A stretch of DNA of 64,000 nucleotides from Zelonia costaricensis. Lineage: Eukaryota > Euglenozoa > Kinetoplastea > Trypanosomatida > Trypanosomatidae. The stretch lies in contig JASAOO010003533.1 in assembly GCA_030849075.1 (NCBI GenBank), forward strand, positions 1 to 64,000. The letters run 5' to 3'. Positions 10,875 to 22,622 of this stretch are shown here, piece by piece. The translations under genes and the position numbers were made by a program. The first letter of the stretch is position 1. Each line of letters opens with the position of its first letter. The notes beneath the pieces are model-generated. The model did not search any database and was not told the origin of the DNA. It saw only the letters and a program-made list of their open reading frames with translations.

Positions 10875-12346
10875 CTTCGCCGGTCGGGTGGGGCGCAAGA
10901 CACGAGCACGAGAGGGCCGGCAGGGGATGCCAACGGGGCGAGCGGGGCGAGCAAGGGTGGGGGAAGGAGAGGAGGGGATGCGGTGGCGAGGACGCAGGGG
11001 TCCGTCGCGGACGGTCAAGATGGTAAAGAAGGAGACAAAAACAGAGAAGAGACCGGGCGGCCTGCAACGGCGTCAGACCCACGCGGGGAGAGAGGAGGAA
11101 GAGAAGAGAAGAGAAGGACAGGAGGCTCCTGCGGCAGTCGCCGGTGAAGCCCTGTTCGACACACGAACGTGTGCGCTTGATAGAAGGGGGGGACGGAGGG
11201 AGGGGGAGGGGGGGCGGCGGTGGTGAGTGATGACCTACAGTATGTCTGTTTTGTGGTTTCTTTTTTTTTTCAAGATGCGTACAGTGGCTGGACGCTGCAG
11301 GTGCCCCCTTCGATGCCCCCGGATCGCGCAAATGCGGCGAGGAGGGAGGAAGAGGCCGAGGGTGGGAAGGAGAGGGAGGACGACACACGCGAGATGCGAG
11401 GAGAGAGGGTGCGTTTGGTGCGGGGGTGAACGAAGCGACACGAGCGGGAGCGGGAGGAGCGGTGTGTGCGACGGTTCAGCGAGCGCCTGCAGAGCGTCAC
11501 GTGTTGCGTGGAGGTGGGAGGGTGTGCGGTGGTGGGGGAGGAAGAGGGGGAGGGTGTTGCGCGGGTGTGCGTCGCCGAGTCTGTTCCCAGATAAACTGCT
11601 GCACCGCAGTGAGCGGTGTTGCGGGGTGGGTGGAAAGTGAGAGCCGCATCGGACAGCGGTGGTGAGGCAGCGGAAAGGGAGGGGAGGCGGATGGCCGGGC
11701 AATGTACGGCAAAGAGGGGCGAGCATACGAGGTGCGCTAACGCGTGCAGGCGCACTGCAGCGTCTACTGCGTGCAGGTCGTTGGCCACAAACCAACCAGC
11801 ATTCGCCTGTGAGCGGCAAAGGTACCATGTCCCCCGACGCAGGCGACGGCCCCCCGCTACGCGAGCGGCCCAGACGGCACTCGGGTGCCTTCTAGGAGCG
11901 ACTGGCGGTGTAGAGTTGCAACACGCACCGGTGAACCACGTGTCCTCCGTTCCACGTTCCTTGAAGGTGACAGCGCCCCCCGTATGGCGGGGGAAGAGAG
12001 AAGAAAGGGAAGAGCGTTGCACCGGCCAGGGAGGGGGGGGGGGCCAGCGGGGAGTAGGCGGGGAGGGGGAGAAGAAAATCAGCAACAGACGTCACACACG
12101 ACAAAAGGATACGCCTATGCAGTGAGGGGGACACGAACACACACAGAAGACACCGCTTAACTGCCGTCGTGCCACACGCGTGCGGTCCGGCTGGTGCGCC
12201 GGTACCTGCGGTCAGCACCACGGCACACTTCAACGCACTCGCACGCACACGCACACGTGCGACGCCCTCCACAGCGGTGCCGCCGACTGTGAGGCTCCTT
12301 CAATGAACGGCACTGCAGCACTACCGCTGGCGCTCGCGTACTCTGC
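10875..12346. other. Spacer between MTP-C and MTP-B
   Basis: No gene seen. It is strongly purine-rich on plus (for example 11160-11225), giving a polypyrimidine tract on the sense strand upstream of MTP-B suited to spliced-leader addition. Frames here are low-complexity. Confidence 0.55.
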
Positions 12347-13288
12347 CTAGAAGGAAAGGTTGCTGACAATGGTGCCGTGGCCCTCAAAGGGGTAGTCGAT
12401 CGTGATGCGGCCCTCGTGGGTGTCACCGAGGCCGCTGTACAGGTCGCACTTGCCGTCCTCGCGCATGACGATGCCGGAGACGAAGGCGCAGTCGGCAACC
12501 CTTGGTGCCTTTGCCGGGCAGTCTGGGTAGCAGTCCTTTGTGCCGATGAGCTGAAATGCGTGTGTGCCGTTTGTTTCGGGGTTGTAGACAAAGGAAGTGA
12601 TGCAGTACACGTTCAGCTGCTGGCCGTCGACATCCTTGTCGAGGTAGCCGTGGTGTGAGATGCAGCCGACGCTGCCACTGGAGAGGAGGTAGGCCTGGTT
12701 GACGCCGCCCCAGGCGTCGAGGAAGGGGGCGTGGTCGATGGGCATTGCCTCAAAGACGGTCTCGCGCTTGATGTCGTCCAGTGACTTGACCGTGATGAAG
12801 CCGGTCAGACACGAGCACTCCGTCTTGTGGTGGGAGAAGATGCCGATGGTGCCGTCCGCGAGCTGGACGATGCGGATGTCCTTCATGCGGTCCGGCCCGG
12901 TCGAGTAGTGCGTGAGCAGCTCGGGCGTGCCGCGGTAGAAGTCGCAGTAGTAATTGGTGACATCCCCGCCGCTCTTGATCACCTGCGTCCCGCCAAAGAA
13001 CATCTCCTCGTCCACCTTGGACACAAACGGGTCCTCGAGCTGGTAAATGAACTGGTCAGGCACCAGCGTGAATTCGTCCTTGCCCGTCTCCTCGAAGAGG
13101 CGCACCCGCGACTCGACCCACTTCGCTCGCGGCTCCACGCGGCCAAAGATGTGCGTCTTGCCCTTGAAGGTGAAGGGGACGGAGCAGTTGTACACATCGA
13201 GGCCATCGACGCCCTTGAAGGTGAGCAGGACCTTCTCGTAGACTGTCTTGCTCGCCTCGAAGGCGAGACGCATGTCTTTGAAGGACAT
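12347..13288 (-). CDS. MTP: MTP-C: beta-1,2-mannosyltransferase/phosphorylase (GT108)
   Basis: 313-residue member. Landmarks are YNCSVPF (33-39), FEETGKDEF (66-74), LEDP with D86, [49 protein letters not shown] and EDGKCDLYSGLGD. The start MSFKDM at 13288 gives the standard length. In its C-terminal half it groups with MTP-G and MTP-F (class 3: SHHGYLD, IDH..F.DAWGG, VYCITSFVY). Its N-terminal half instead shares DEFTLVPDQF.(Y/F)QLEDP with MTP-E, and its last coding segment is almost identical at DNA level to MTP-D, so the gene looks mosaic. It ends in LSF with no targeting signal seen. Confidence 0.92.
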   Translation of the reverse strand: MSFKDMRLAFEASKTVYEKVLLTFKGVDGLDVYNCSVPFTFKGKTHIFGRVEPRAKWVESRVRLFEETGKDEFTLVPDQFIYQLEDPFVSKVDEEMFFGGTQVIKSGGDVTNYYCDFYRGTPELLTHYSTGPDRMKDIRIVQLADGTIGIFSHHKTECSCLTGFITVKSLDDIKRETVFEAMPIDHAPFLDAWGGVNQAYLLSSGSVGCISHHGYLDKDVDGQQLNVYCITSFVYNPETNGTHAFQLIGTKDCYPDCPAKAPRVADCAFVSGIVMREDGKCDLYSGLGDTHEGRITIDYPFEGHGTIVSNLSF

Positions 13289-15543
13289 CGCAGCACGCCG
13301 GGCCTACTCGCACCTGACGCAAGCACCGCGTTTGGGCGGTTCTGGGGGAAAGGAAAGGGGTCGACCGGCGGCGGCGGCGGCGGCGCAGCAGGGTGGGTCA
13401 ACGGTGGATAAGAGAAGTAGCGGTCAGCACACGCAGACAAAGCGTAAAGGAGGGGAGTCGGAGGGCAGGAGGGAGGGGGGGGGGGCAACAACGCGGGTAT
13501 CAGCTTCGATCGAAGGCACGAGGCACAGCGGAGCGAGTGCGCTGAGTGAAAATGCCGCGAGGGAGCGGGCTGCGGGTCACGCCAGCGCGGACTGCAGGAC
13601 GAGTCAGGGTGGCGGCGGCGGACTACAAAATGCAGGGAAACGCACGCACGGCGTCGTGGCGGCCTCCTCGGCGGGCGCGGTGGTCTGGCAGCGTGTGAGA
13701 CTTCGCAACGAAGACGAGGAAGCGTGAGGTGGCCGGCGGCTCGTGGGACGTTGAGGAGGCAAAAGAGGAGTGGAGGGACACGTGGTCAGTGAAAGTGCAC
13801 ACGACTGCGGCGCTTGATAGGGGATACTCCGGGTCACCGAGACTGAGAGACGGCCTGTCTGTGTATGTGTGTGTGTGTGGTGGGAGGATGGCGAGACAGA
13901 GAAGGCGGCTGTTGGGTGGGTGTTGGGGACCGGAGACGACTCAACAGAAGAGGGGTAGAAGAAGGGACGGTAAGTAGTGCAGCGGTGGTGTGGACCAGAG
14001 CGTGCTGCAGGGGCGTGCGGAGAGAGGCGTCGGCACCATGTGGTGCACGGCAGCAGACAGCCGTGTAGGGGAGGGGGGCGGGCGGCGGGCGGCGGTCGCA
14101 GGTGCGTGCGAGTGGGCGCGAGTGGCAACAGGAGAAGGTGACGGCGGTGCGAGAAGCGTGGGGGTGGGAAGGGGGAGGGGCGGGGGCGGTGGTGAATAGG
14201 ATGCACCGTGCTGCGAGGGGAGGGGGGACACAAGGCACGTCCAGTGCTGTGGCGACACGCTGCAGCAGGAGGATGTGGCGGCACGCTTGCCGCGTAGGGA
14301 GGGGTTGGCGCGGACATCGGCGCTGCGCAGCGCCTGCCACACGCGCGGCACCGTTCTTCTCAGGAGTTTCTGCGTCGCCGACGCGGTACGGCTGTTGTTG
14401 GCGGCACGAGGGGGGGGGCGAAAGGGGGAGGTGGAAGGGGGGAGGTACATCGAAAGGCGTGGAAGAAAAAGCGCAACGGCAGTGTTGACGGCCGGAGGGA
14501 GGAGGAGAAGGGGAAAAGTGGGCTGGCGCCCCAGTGAGCCTGCTGAGGCAGAGGGGAGGAGGGGGAGGGGGCGCCGTGCCATGCGCACGCCCTGCCGCGG
14601 TGGAGTTTGAGGGGGCGCCAACGGCATCCATGCCAGAGGAGGGGAGTTTGCGGTGGGGTGCAGCAGGGCACGTGTCAGCCAGCCGCTACGGCCGCGTATC
14701 CAGTTGGGCAGGACTAGACAGAGCTCCATCGCGCGCGCCGCTTTTCTTTTTCCGACCTCACACGACGCCCATGTTCACCCGCCACCAAGGTGTGGGCGAT
14801 GGACTCTGAGAAGAGGCACAGGCGCGAGCATCGCTGTGCGTGTCGAGCCTAACGCACACACATGCACACACCGCCGCTCCACAGAAAAGACGTCCGTCGA
14901 GACGGACCATCCGCCCACCGCCGTTTTCCCCCGTTGCCAGCCAGCAGGGCAGGGGCACGCTCAAACAGAGGACGCATCAAGCGGAGACAGCCCACGTGCT
15001 AGTCACAAGAGAACACAGACACATATACACACACAAAAGGAAAGCGGTTAAGAGAGGGGAGGGCAGAGGGGCGTGGCGTTGAGGGCGGGCTCATGCGGGC
15101 GTGCGGTGGAGTGTGTGTACGTGCCGCCGGAAAGCGACACACACACATACACACGCACACACAAAAAAGAGAAGACAAAACAAAAAGTGGCAAAAGAACC
15201 GCGGTCGAGTGGAAAGCAGAAGACGGAGTAGCCGCACGGGCTGTCCAAGCGGCAGACAAGCACTGGGAGATGGAGACAGAGGCGAGGGCGGGGGGCTGCG
15301 ACGGAATCGCCACGATGCCGGCTCACGCAGCTGTCGAGCGCGGCTCGTGCGTGCCGGCCCGCCACGCATTCCCCGTGACCGCCGTCTCCCTCCCTCACTC
15401 GGTGCGCGGCGGCCCCCTGCCTCTCCGTCATGGCGGAAAAGCGCGTCAGCCGCGTGGGGTGGGGGGGTGTATGGAGAGCCGCTGACCACAACAGAGTGCC
15501 GGCTGGGCAACGGCACGTCGCGGCGTGGCCGCCGGTGCCCGGG
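13289..15543. other. Spacer between MTP-D and MTP-C
   Basis: No gene seen. On the sense (minus) strand, UG-rich tracts lie soon after the MTP-D stop (CA on plus at about 15027-15035 and 15137-15163). A CA tract lies nearer the MTP-C start (TG on plus at 13866-13879). Plus-strand purine-rich stretches occur near 13470-13490 and 14400-14450. Confidence 0.55.
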
Positions 15544-16491
15544 CTACAGCGAGGAGGGCACCCGGAAGACAAAGTCGCCGACAATGGTGCCGTGGCCCTC
15601 AAAGGGGTAGTCGATCGTGATGCGGCCCTCGTGGTTGTCGCCGACGCCGCTGTAAAGGTCGCACTTGCCGTCCTCGCGCATGACGATGCCGGAAGTGAAG
15701 ACGCAGTCGGCCAGGAACGGGACCTTGGGCGCGCACGGCGGGTAGCAGGACTTGGTGCCGATGATCTTTGCGTCCGACACGGCACGCGTCGTCGGGTCCA
15801 GCACAAAGGAATAGTTGACGTACACGCTCAGCGGCTGCTGCTTGTCGTCCTTGTCGTTGTAGCTGTAGTGGCTGATGCAGCCGATGCTGCCACTGGAGAG
15901 GAGGTAGGCCTGGTTCACACCGCCCCACGTGTCCTCGGACAAGATGTCGAGCGGCGGCGCTTTCGCGATCTCCTCCGAGCCGAGCTCGTCGAAGGAATTG
16001 AGGATGGTGAAGCCGATAGAAGCCTTGTTGCCGACGCGCGGTCGCGAGAAGACGCCGAGGCGGCCGTCCTGCAACTGGACGATGCGGATGTCTTTCATGT
16101 AGTCGGGGCCTGCCGTGTAGTACGTCAGCTCATTGGGGTTGCCACGGTAGAAGTAGCCGTAGTAGGTGCTGATCTCGCCCTTGTTCTTGCGGACGTGGGT
16201 CCCGCCAAGAATCATCTCGTCCTTGACCTTGGCGATGTACGGGTCCTCGAGCTGAAGGTAGAAGCCGGGCACGACGGTGAACTCGTCCCTCGCCGTCTCC
16301 TCGAAGAGGCGCACGTAGGAGGAGGCCCAGAGGTGGGGGCGCTCAACCCGGCCGTAGATGTAGTGCTTGCCGCGGTAGTAGAACGGCACGGAGCAGTTGT
16401 ACACGTCGTAGCCGTCCACGCCCTTGAAGGTGAGCAGGACGCTCTCGTAGACGCGCCTGTCCGCCTCGAAGGCGAGCTTCAGCTGCTTCAT
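15544..16491 (-). CDS. MTP: MTP-D: GT108 mannosyltransferase/phosphorylase with C-terminal SSL (predicted glycosomal)
   Basis: 315 residues from MKQLKLAF (16491). A longer start at 16590 would add 33 low-complexity residues. Landmarks are YNCSVPF (31-37), FEETARDEF (Gly to Ala relative to the other FEETGKDEF copies), LEDP with D83, GGTHV, YYGYFYRG, GPDYMKDIR, WGGVNQAYLLSSGSIGC and EDGKCDLYSGVGD. It pairs with MTP-A (class 1). Where the other copies stop after a short hydrophobic tail, this one continues with RVPSSL. SSL is a peroxisomal/glycosomal PTS1 variant; the glycosomal phosphoglycerate kinase of T. brucei is known to end in SSL. I infer a glycosomal isoform acting on mannan or mannose-1-phosphate in the organelle. 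The targeting is a prediction. Confidence 0.9.
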   Translation of the reverse strand: MKQLKLAFEADRRVYESVLLTFKGVDGYDVYNCSVPFYYRGKHYIYGRVERPHLWASSYVRLFEETARDEFTVVPGFYLQLEDPYIAKVKDEMILGGTHVRKNKGEISTYYGYFYRGNPNELTYYTAGPDYMKDIRIVQLQDGRLGVFSRPRVGNKASIGFTILNSFDELGSEEIAKAPPLDILSEDTWGGVNQAYLLSSGSIGCISHYSYNDKDDKQQPLSVYVNYSFVLDPTTRAVSDAKIIGTKSCYPPCAPKVPFLADCVFTSGIVMREDGKCDLYSGVGDNHEGRITIDYPFEGHGTIVGDFVFRVPSSL

Positions 16492-19400
16492 GGGCGCCAC
16501 GAAAAGGGCCGATGGGGGTGTGCTTGGGGTGTGGCGGACCTGCGTGCCTGCCTGAGCTGTAGAGGCGGAGGAGAGGCCGAGGTGCTCCACGTATGCGTGT
16601 AGCGCTCAGAAACGAAGAAACGACGCGTGCGGGGGCGGGAATGCGCTTGACCACGTGGCGCTTGGATGAGAGAAGGAGGGAGAGAACAAGAAACAAAAAA
16701 AGCAGTTGCGTGCTTGCAAGGAAGGACAGGAGACGTCTGTCAGGGGTGGAGATGGGGCAGCCTTTGCGGTTGGCGAGTGTGGGCACATGCATCGGTGGGT
16801 GAGTGCGTCCCGTTTTTGTGTTTGGTTTTGTGTACATCAACACGTCAAACACGAGAGAGAAAAGCAAAAAGAACACGAAGACGACGAGGGTGAAAGAAGT
16901 CGGGTTTGGAAGCGGGCTGGCAACGCCAAGCTATCGCCTGCGTTGTCCTGAAGAGACGGAGGGCGGTGGCGCGGTCGCGGTGATGTTGCCAGCCCCCACG
17001 TGCGGCGTGGTGTGGTGCAACATCCCTGTCGATCAACGCGATAGCCCACGCACACACACGAACACGCATGCACGCACGGGCCAGCGACGGTGCCACGCCT
17101 TCGCCAATCGCGTCTGCAATCACCCGGGCTCTTTTTTGTCTCGGTGTCGCGACTCTGCGCGGCGCCGCTTTCCCCCCACCGGCGCTGCTCTTCTGCTGGC
17201 CGCGCTGTCGTCGCTGGTCAGCCGGGACGCCGCCGCGACAAGTGGAGGATGCGCCGAAGTGCGTGTGTGACTCTCCGCGTTGCCGTCGTTCAGCCGCTGC
17301 CCTCCTTCCTCTCCCTCGGTCATTCTTCTGTTGTGGTGCTTCCTTTTTTTGGACTTCCTCCTGCATGCGTCGTACGGCGCCCCAGCCACGCCCGGACGCA
17401 GCGGAGAACACGAGCGTGGTGAAAGGGGCGTGTTGAAGGGAACGCTGCCGGCACGGTGTTCTCCCTTCACATCCGTCTCTGCGGCGGTGAGCAGGGGTTG
17501 TGCGAGACGGGGAGGCAAAAGCGCACCGCTGTACCCGCACACACCACCACCGTGAAGGACGCACGCAGAGGCTTGCGCGCCGTGGCGGCCGTGAGAAGGC
17601 TCACAGACGACAGCGACGCACGCGGTCCGCTCTTTCCCCGCCTCTCCCCCGTCTTCGTCCCAGCCGGGTTCGCTGACCCCTTCCCGTACACGCCTCACCG
17701 GCGCACCGGCCAAGACGAAGGGAGACGGCCACCAACGGCTGCCAAGCTCCCCTGTCTGTGGGCACGCACTGCAAGACAGCAAGGCGGTACGCTGGTGTGA
17801 AGGTGGGGTATGGGTGGACTGCCGAGTTGGGAGGAGTCGGACCGGGGGTGCCGTCTCGCCCGCTGTGCAACACAGAAAGTGTGGCGGGGGCCTTCGGGGG
17901 TGGAAGTGGGTTCTTGGCACGCGCGTGTCTTTGCCTCGCCCGTGGTGAGCGGCGAGTTACGTGTTGTACGCAATTCCACGGCGGGCCCCGCGACCTCCAT
18001 TGGGGGGGGGGGGGGTACCGCCAGCTTCCGCCAAACACCCCCATGTGCTCCCTGGCGCAAAGAGGGAACGTGGGGGTTGGCCACGGCGCAGAGCATGAGA
18101 AACGTGGGAAAAAAGATGAAAGACGAGAAGCACGGCTGTGGGTGAAGAGAGAGAGCGAGAGCGCGGTGACCCGGATGCACCCCGCAGCCGCCACCACGGA
18201 GAGCCCTCCCTCAGCCCAGAGTCCAGCGATGCAGCGAACAGCGGGAAGGGAGATGAGCAGGAGGCAGAGGAGGGCGGAGAAGGCGCGTGGACGCTGCCGT
18301 CGAGCAAGTCGCACCCACGAGTCGTGCGTCCCCCGTCTCCACGACGCGTTCCGCCGCACAGACCCCGGATCCCTCCCCACCCGCACCCACTCGCTTTCGG
18401 CGTCGGCCTTGCTACGTCACCGCTGGCGCATCGTAAAAAAGCACAGAGATTCGCGCAAACAGCGCCGTCTCACGTACACAGACAATCGCAGCCATGCGCA
18501 AAGACGATCCAAACACACAGATACACACATCCACACACACGCGCGCAACACAGGAAGGGGGCGAGAGGCGCGGCTGAACAGCGTGTGATGTGAACGGAGT
18601 AGAAGCAAACAGAGGAGGAAAAAAAAGACATAGGGCAACAAGGTGGGGACAACAAGGAAACACGGAGGAACGAAGGGTGGGATGGGAAAAAGAGGTGAAA
18701 GCAAAGCGCGGACACGAAGCACAAGAGGGGAGCTCAAAAGCACACGAACACGCGCGTCCACGGGCATGCACCGCGCGGAGGCGCGACACAGTGCCGCTTC
18801 TTCTTTTTCCACTTTTCCGCAGCGCAGACGTGCACAGGTGCCCAGTGCGCCATCAGCCCCCTCTCCCCCTGCCCCAGCAAAGTCGGGCCAAATTGTGTTG
18901 TTCCGTTCGTTTCCCTCCCCACGCCGTGCGCGTGTGCGCGTGTGCGCGTGTGCGCGTGCGTTTCGGAGGGATGCCTGGCCGGACGTGTGCTGCCCCGCCC
19001 CGACGTGTTGGCCGCGAACGACAGCGCACTCCATCTCCCTCCTTCACCGCGCACGAGGCAAGACGTAGGTCCGGCACAGATGGCGCGACTCGGCAGCTTC
19101 GCACCGCCGCCACTCGAGTCGGTTGCCCGCACTTCCGTCGCGCTGCAGTGTGTCGTGTCCGGGGGCTGCACCGAAGCACTCGATCACCGCGTTGTATAGG
19201 CGCAGTGAGGCTACGGTTGCGCGAGCGACAGGCCCGCACCGCAGCGGTGCAGCCAGAGTGGGAGGGACGGTCACGTTGGCGTTTCACACTCGCGCCTCTC
19301 GCAGCAACCCTGCCTGCTCCGCTCACGTTGGCACCGACAAGGAGAAGAGTCGAGGGAGGCAATGACGTGACGGCCCTCACAGAGAGCTGGTCGGCTTCTC

Positions 19401-19651
19401 CGTGCAACCGGCTCGGCGGAGCCGCCGTGCGCTCTGAAAGGAACAAGAAAGAGAAAGAAGAGAAGGGACGGGCGAGCGGGGGACGGGGAGGGGGAGGGGA
19501 GGGGGGGGGCAACGCACGACGGGAGCCGAAAACACGTGTCGAGGCTTCTAGGCGAGACGGCAGTCAGCTGAGGAAGACCCAGAGAAGGCGCGGCACGGCA
19601 CGCCGCGAAGAAGGGGACGTAAATACACCCACACACGCATCAGCCGACCGA
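16492..19651. other. Spacer between MTP-E and MTP-D (3.2 kb)
   Basis: No convincing gene on either strand. It contains CA-rich stretches on plus near 17041-17065, 18510-18550 and 19626-19640, and a G run near 18003-18014. Open frames are Arg/Pro-rich and overlap on both strands. Confidence 0.5.
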
Positions 19652-20608
19652 CTAGAAATGCAGGTCATCGATGACGGTGCCGTGGCCCTCAAACGGGTAG
19701 TCGATCGTGATGCGACCCTCGTAGGCGTCACCGAGGCCGCTGTACAGGTCGCACTTGCCGTCGTCGCGCATGACGATGCCGGAGGTGAAGGCACAGTCAA
19801 GCAGCTTGTCCACCTTGGGCGAGCACTTGGGGTAGCAGCCCTTGGTGCCGATGATGCGCGCCTCCTCGACCTCGCGCGTGTACGGGTTGAGGACGAAGGA
19901 ATAGTTCGTGTACACGGTGATCTGGTTGCCGTCCTCGTCCTGGTCCAGGTAGCTGTAGTGGCTGATGCAGCCGACCTTGTCGGAGCTCAGCAGGTAGGCC
20001 TGGTTCACGCCGCCCCACGCACCCGTATGGATGACGTTGAGCGGCGCCGCCTCCTCCACGACCGTCGGCGTCAGCTCATTTACGTTGGTGATCACAGCGA
20101 ACCCGATGGACGAGTGCGCAGCCGTCTTGGGGCGCGAGAAGACGCCGATCTTGTTGTTGGCAAGTTTGATGAGACGGATGTCCTTCATGTTGTCGGGGCC
20201 GGTAGTGAAGTAGCTCATCTTCTCGGCGGTGCCGCGGAAGAAGTCGCAGTAGTACGTGAACACGCGGTTGTTGGTTTTGCGGATGTGCGTGCCACCGAGG
20301 ATCATCTCATTATCGATGTTCGACACATAGGGGTCCTCCAGCTGGAAAACGAACTGGTCAGGCACCAACGTGAATTCGTCCTTGCCCGTCTCCTCGAAGA
20401 GGCGCACGAAGGAGTTGGCCCACTCCGCGCGCTTCTCCACGCGGCCAAAGATGTGCGTCTTGCCCTTGTACTTGAAGGGCACGGAGCAGTTGTACACGTC
20501 CATACCGTCAACACCCTTGAAGGTGAGCAGGGCCTTCTCGTAAATGAACTGATCGCAGTTCTTCTCGAACTCCAGCTTCTCCTCCTTGACCTTCTCGAAC
20601 GTGCTCAT
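19652..20608 (-). CDS. MTP: MTP-E: beta-1,2-mannosyltransferase/phosphorylase (GT108)
   Basis: 318-residue member starting MSTFEKVK at 20608. Landmarks are YNCSVPF (39-45), FEETGKDEF (71-79), LEDP with D92, GGTHI, YYCDFFRG, GPDNMKDIR, GAWGGVNQAYLLSSDKVGC and DDGKCDLYSGLGD. It pairs with MTP-B (class 2) in the middle and C-terminal parts. The DEFTLVPDQF segment and its codons match MTP-C closely, pointing to sequence exchange. It ends in LHF with no targeting signal. The role is mannogen synthesis or phosphorolysis by family; the individual specificity is unknown. Confidence 0.92.
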   Translation of the reverse strand: MSTFEKVKEEKLEFEKNCDQFIYEKALLTFKGVDGMDVYNCSVPFKYKGKTHIFGRVEKRAEWANSFVRLFEETGKDEFTLVPDQFVFQLEDPYVSNIDNEMILGGTHIRKTNNRVFTYYCDFFRGTAEKMSYFTTGPDNMKDIRLIKLANNKIGVFSRPKTAAHSSIGFAVITNVNELTPTVVEEAAPLNVIHTGAWGGVNQAYLLSSDKVGCISHYSYLDQDEDGNQITVYTNYSFVLNPYTREVEEARIIGTKGCYPKCSPKVDKLLDCAFTSGIVMRDDGKCDLYSGLGDAYEGRITIDYPFEGHGTVIDDLHF

Positions 20609-22622
20609 CTTGGTGTGCCTAGAAAAGAGAGGATGAGGTGAGGCTGAACGGCTAAAGGTGGGGAAACGGGCGCCGGAGCGGTGTCGGTGCTGTCAATAGA
20701 GGATAGGGGAAACACGGAAGCAAGGCTAAGTGGGAGAGCGGTGGCGGTGGGCGGAAGGGATACCTTCTAGCTGCTGCACTTCAAGTGGTTGATGTGGGGT
20801 GTGGGTCTTGGTATTCTCTTCTCTTTTTTTTTGTGTGTGTGTGTGCACGCTCTCTCCTCAAGTGAGGGAGTCCACCGGCGCAAGGAGTGGGTGAACAAAG
20901 TAGAAGCGCGGGTGGCGCGTGAGACCTAGCGAGTGCCCCAATCGCGTACTCGACGTTGGTGGGACGCTAACGAGGTCACGGGAAAAGAAGGCCGCTTGTG
21001 GGTCGTTTTCTCTCTCACTGTCTTTTTGTTGTTGTTGCTGTGTGTGTGTGTTTGCTGTGCGCAAAAAGTGTGCAGCTGTAGCCGTGTTTGAGTTGCGGAT
21101 ACCCTTGAGGGGAAGCTCGAGACGCGTTTGCAGTGAAGGGGTGGGGGAAGCTGTGGCAAGGGGCGGCAGAGGAGCGACAAGTAACACAACAAAAAAGGAG
21201 CGTGGAAGCGACAGATGCGGTTTCAGTTGGCGCGGCGAGGTGGGGCGAAGCACAAAGAGAAACGCAGGGGCAAGACCGCACGAAGTGCAGGCGATAGCGT
21301 TTTGCCCAAAACCGGGGCCACAAAGAACAGCACACACACCCCGCGTGCAACTGCTTTTGCGTGCGCACCAGCCTTCACGCGGGACAGATGCCCGTGCCAA
21401 GTGCACCGCCTCCGCCCAATTCGGCGCTGCGTACACCCTGACTGCGCTCGCCGTGCCGTTGGTGCTATTGTGTTGCAGTGTCGTTTTAGCATCTGCGCTG
21501 TTGAGGCCAAGCGTGTTCGGTTCGTTCTTGCTTTTCTACCACCGTTGAGGTGGGTTTGCTTGGAGACTGGAATCAGCAGGCGAAGTCATCCGCAGAGGAG
21601 CTAACGTGTTGAAGAGGAGGGGGTCATCCACGAACAGGTGCGCTTCGTCTGTCATTGAAAGCGGGTTTTCTGCATCTCTAGTGGCAGCTGCGTATGTGTG
21701 AGGCCTTTGCACGCGCGCGCTACTGCTGTGTCGAAGATCTCGTATCAAGAGGGAAGCTAGACAATCACGCGGTAAAACCAAAGGGAGTGGAATACACACA
21801 CACGAAGAAACCAATCGGCGCGCTGGCGTGAAAAAAGAGGGGAGGGGGAGTGCAGCATGAACAGAGAGACACAGGAAACGCTTCACAGCAAGAGCGGGAG
21901 CGGGGAGCAAGAACGCACACGTGAGTGATAGAGTAAAAGGGGCGCTGTAGTGTATCAAAGCTCTACGCGAGTGAGGGGGGAGAGGACGGAGCGAAACGAC
22001 ACAGAAGAAAAAGAGCACTCACAGACACAAGTGAGCATGGAAAGAAAAGAGGGCGATCTGATGCGGTCCTCCCCTCGGCAAATGGAACCAGTTGGAGTGG
22101 GGGGGCAAGAGAGTGGCAAGGAGAGGCGTTTTTGAGCAATGACTGAAAACGCGCCCTTCTCTTTTTCCGGTTGTCAAGGATGTGGAGGACTCCTTGTCAG
22201 CGTGTCCCACGGCACGTTGGTTCGGGGGGGAGAGCGGAGGCAGAAAAGAAAAAATCGAATCGCTTTGCCTTCCCACCCTCTCGACTTTTTTCCATTTCCT
22301 TCGCGCTTCTTCCGGTTCTTCTCCTTTTTGTGTTTTGTTTTGCGCCTCGCCGCCGTGACATCTCCGAGCGGTGGTCGGCGAGCGTGCGCCGCGGGGAGGC
22401 GGGGGCCTCATAGACTGGAAAGAAGATGATAAATGCGCGCCCACTGCCACCAACACACACCGTCACACACGGACAAGGACTCAAAAAAAAAAACGAGAGA
22501 AGTAAGAGAGAAAGAGGGAGGAGACGGGGAACAAAGGGAGAGAAAGAAAAGGAGGAAAAAAAGACGCGTAACAGCCGACGCAAGTGGTGCCGGAGGCGAG
22601 AAACTAAAGCCTTCCATGCGTC
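20609..22622. other. Spacer between MTP-F and MTP-E
   Basis: No gene seen. TG on plus at 20832-20845 is a CA tract on the sense strand, near the MTP-E start. CA on plus at 22453-22470 is UG on the sense strand, near the MTP-F stop. A/G-rich stretches on plus lie near 22480-22570. Confidence 0.55.

Noticed and set aside
18590..20641. 683-residue open frame on plus opposite MTP-E
   Set aside because: Its latter half mirrors MTP-E and similar antisense frames appear opposite the other MTP copies, so it follows from codon bias. The strand also disagrees with the transcription unit.
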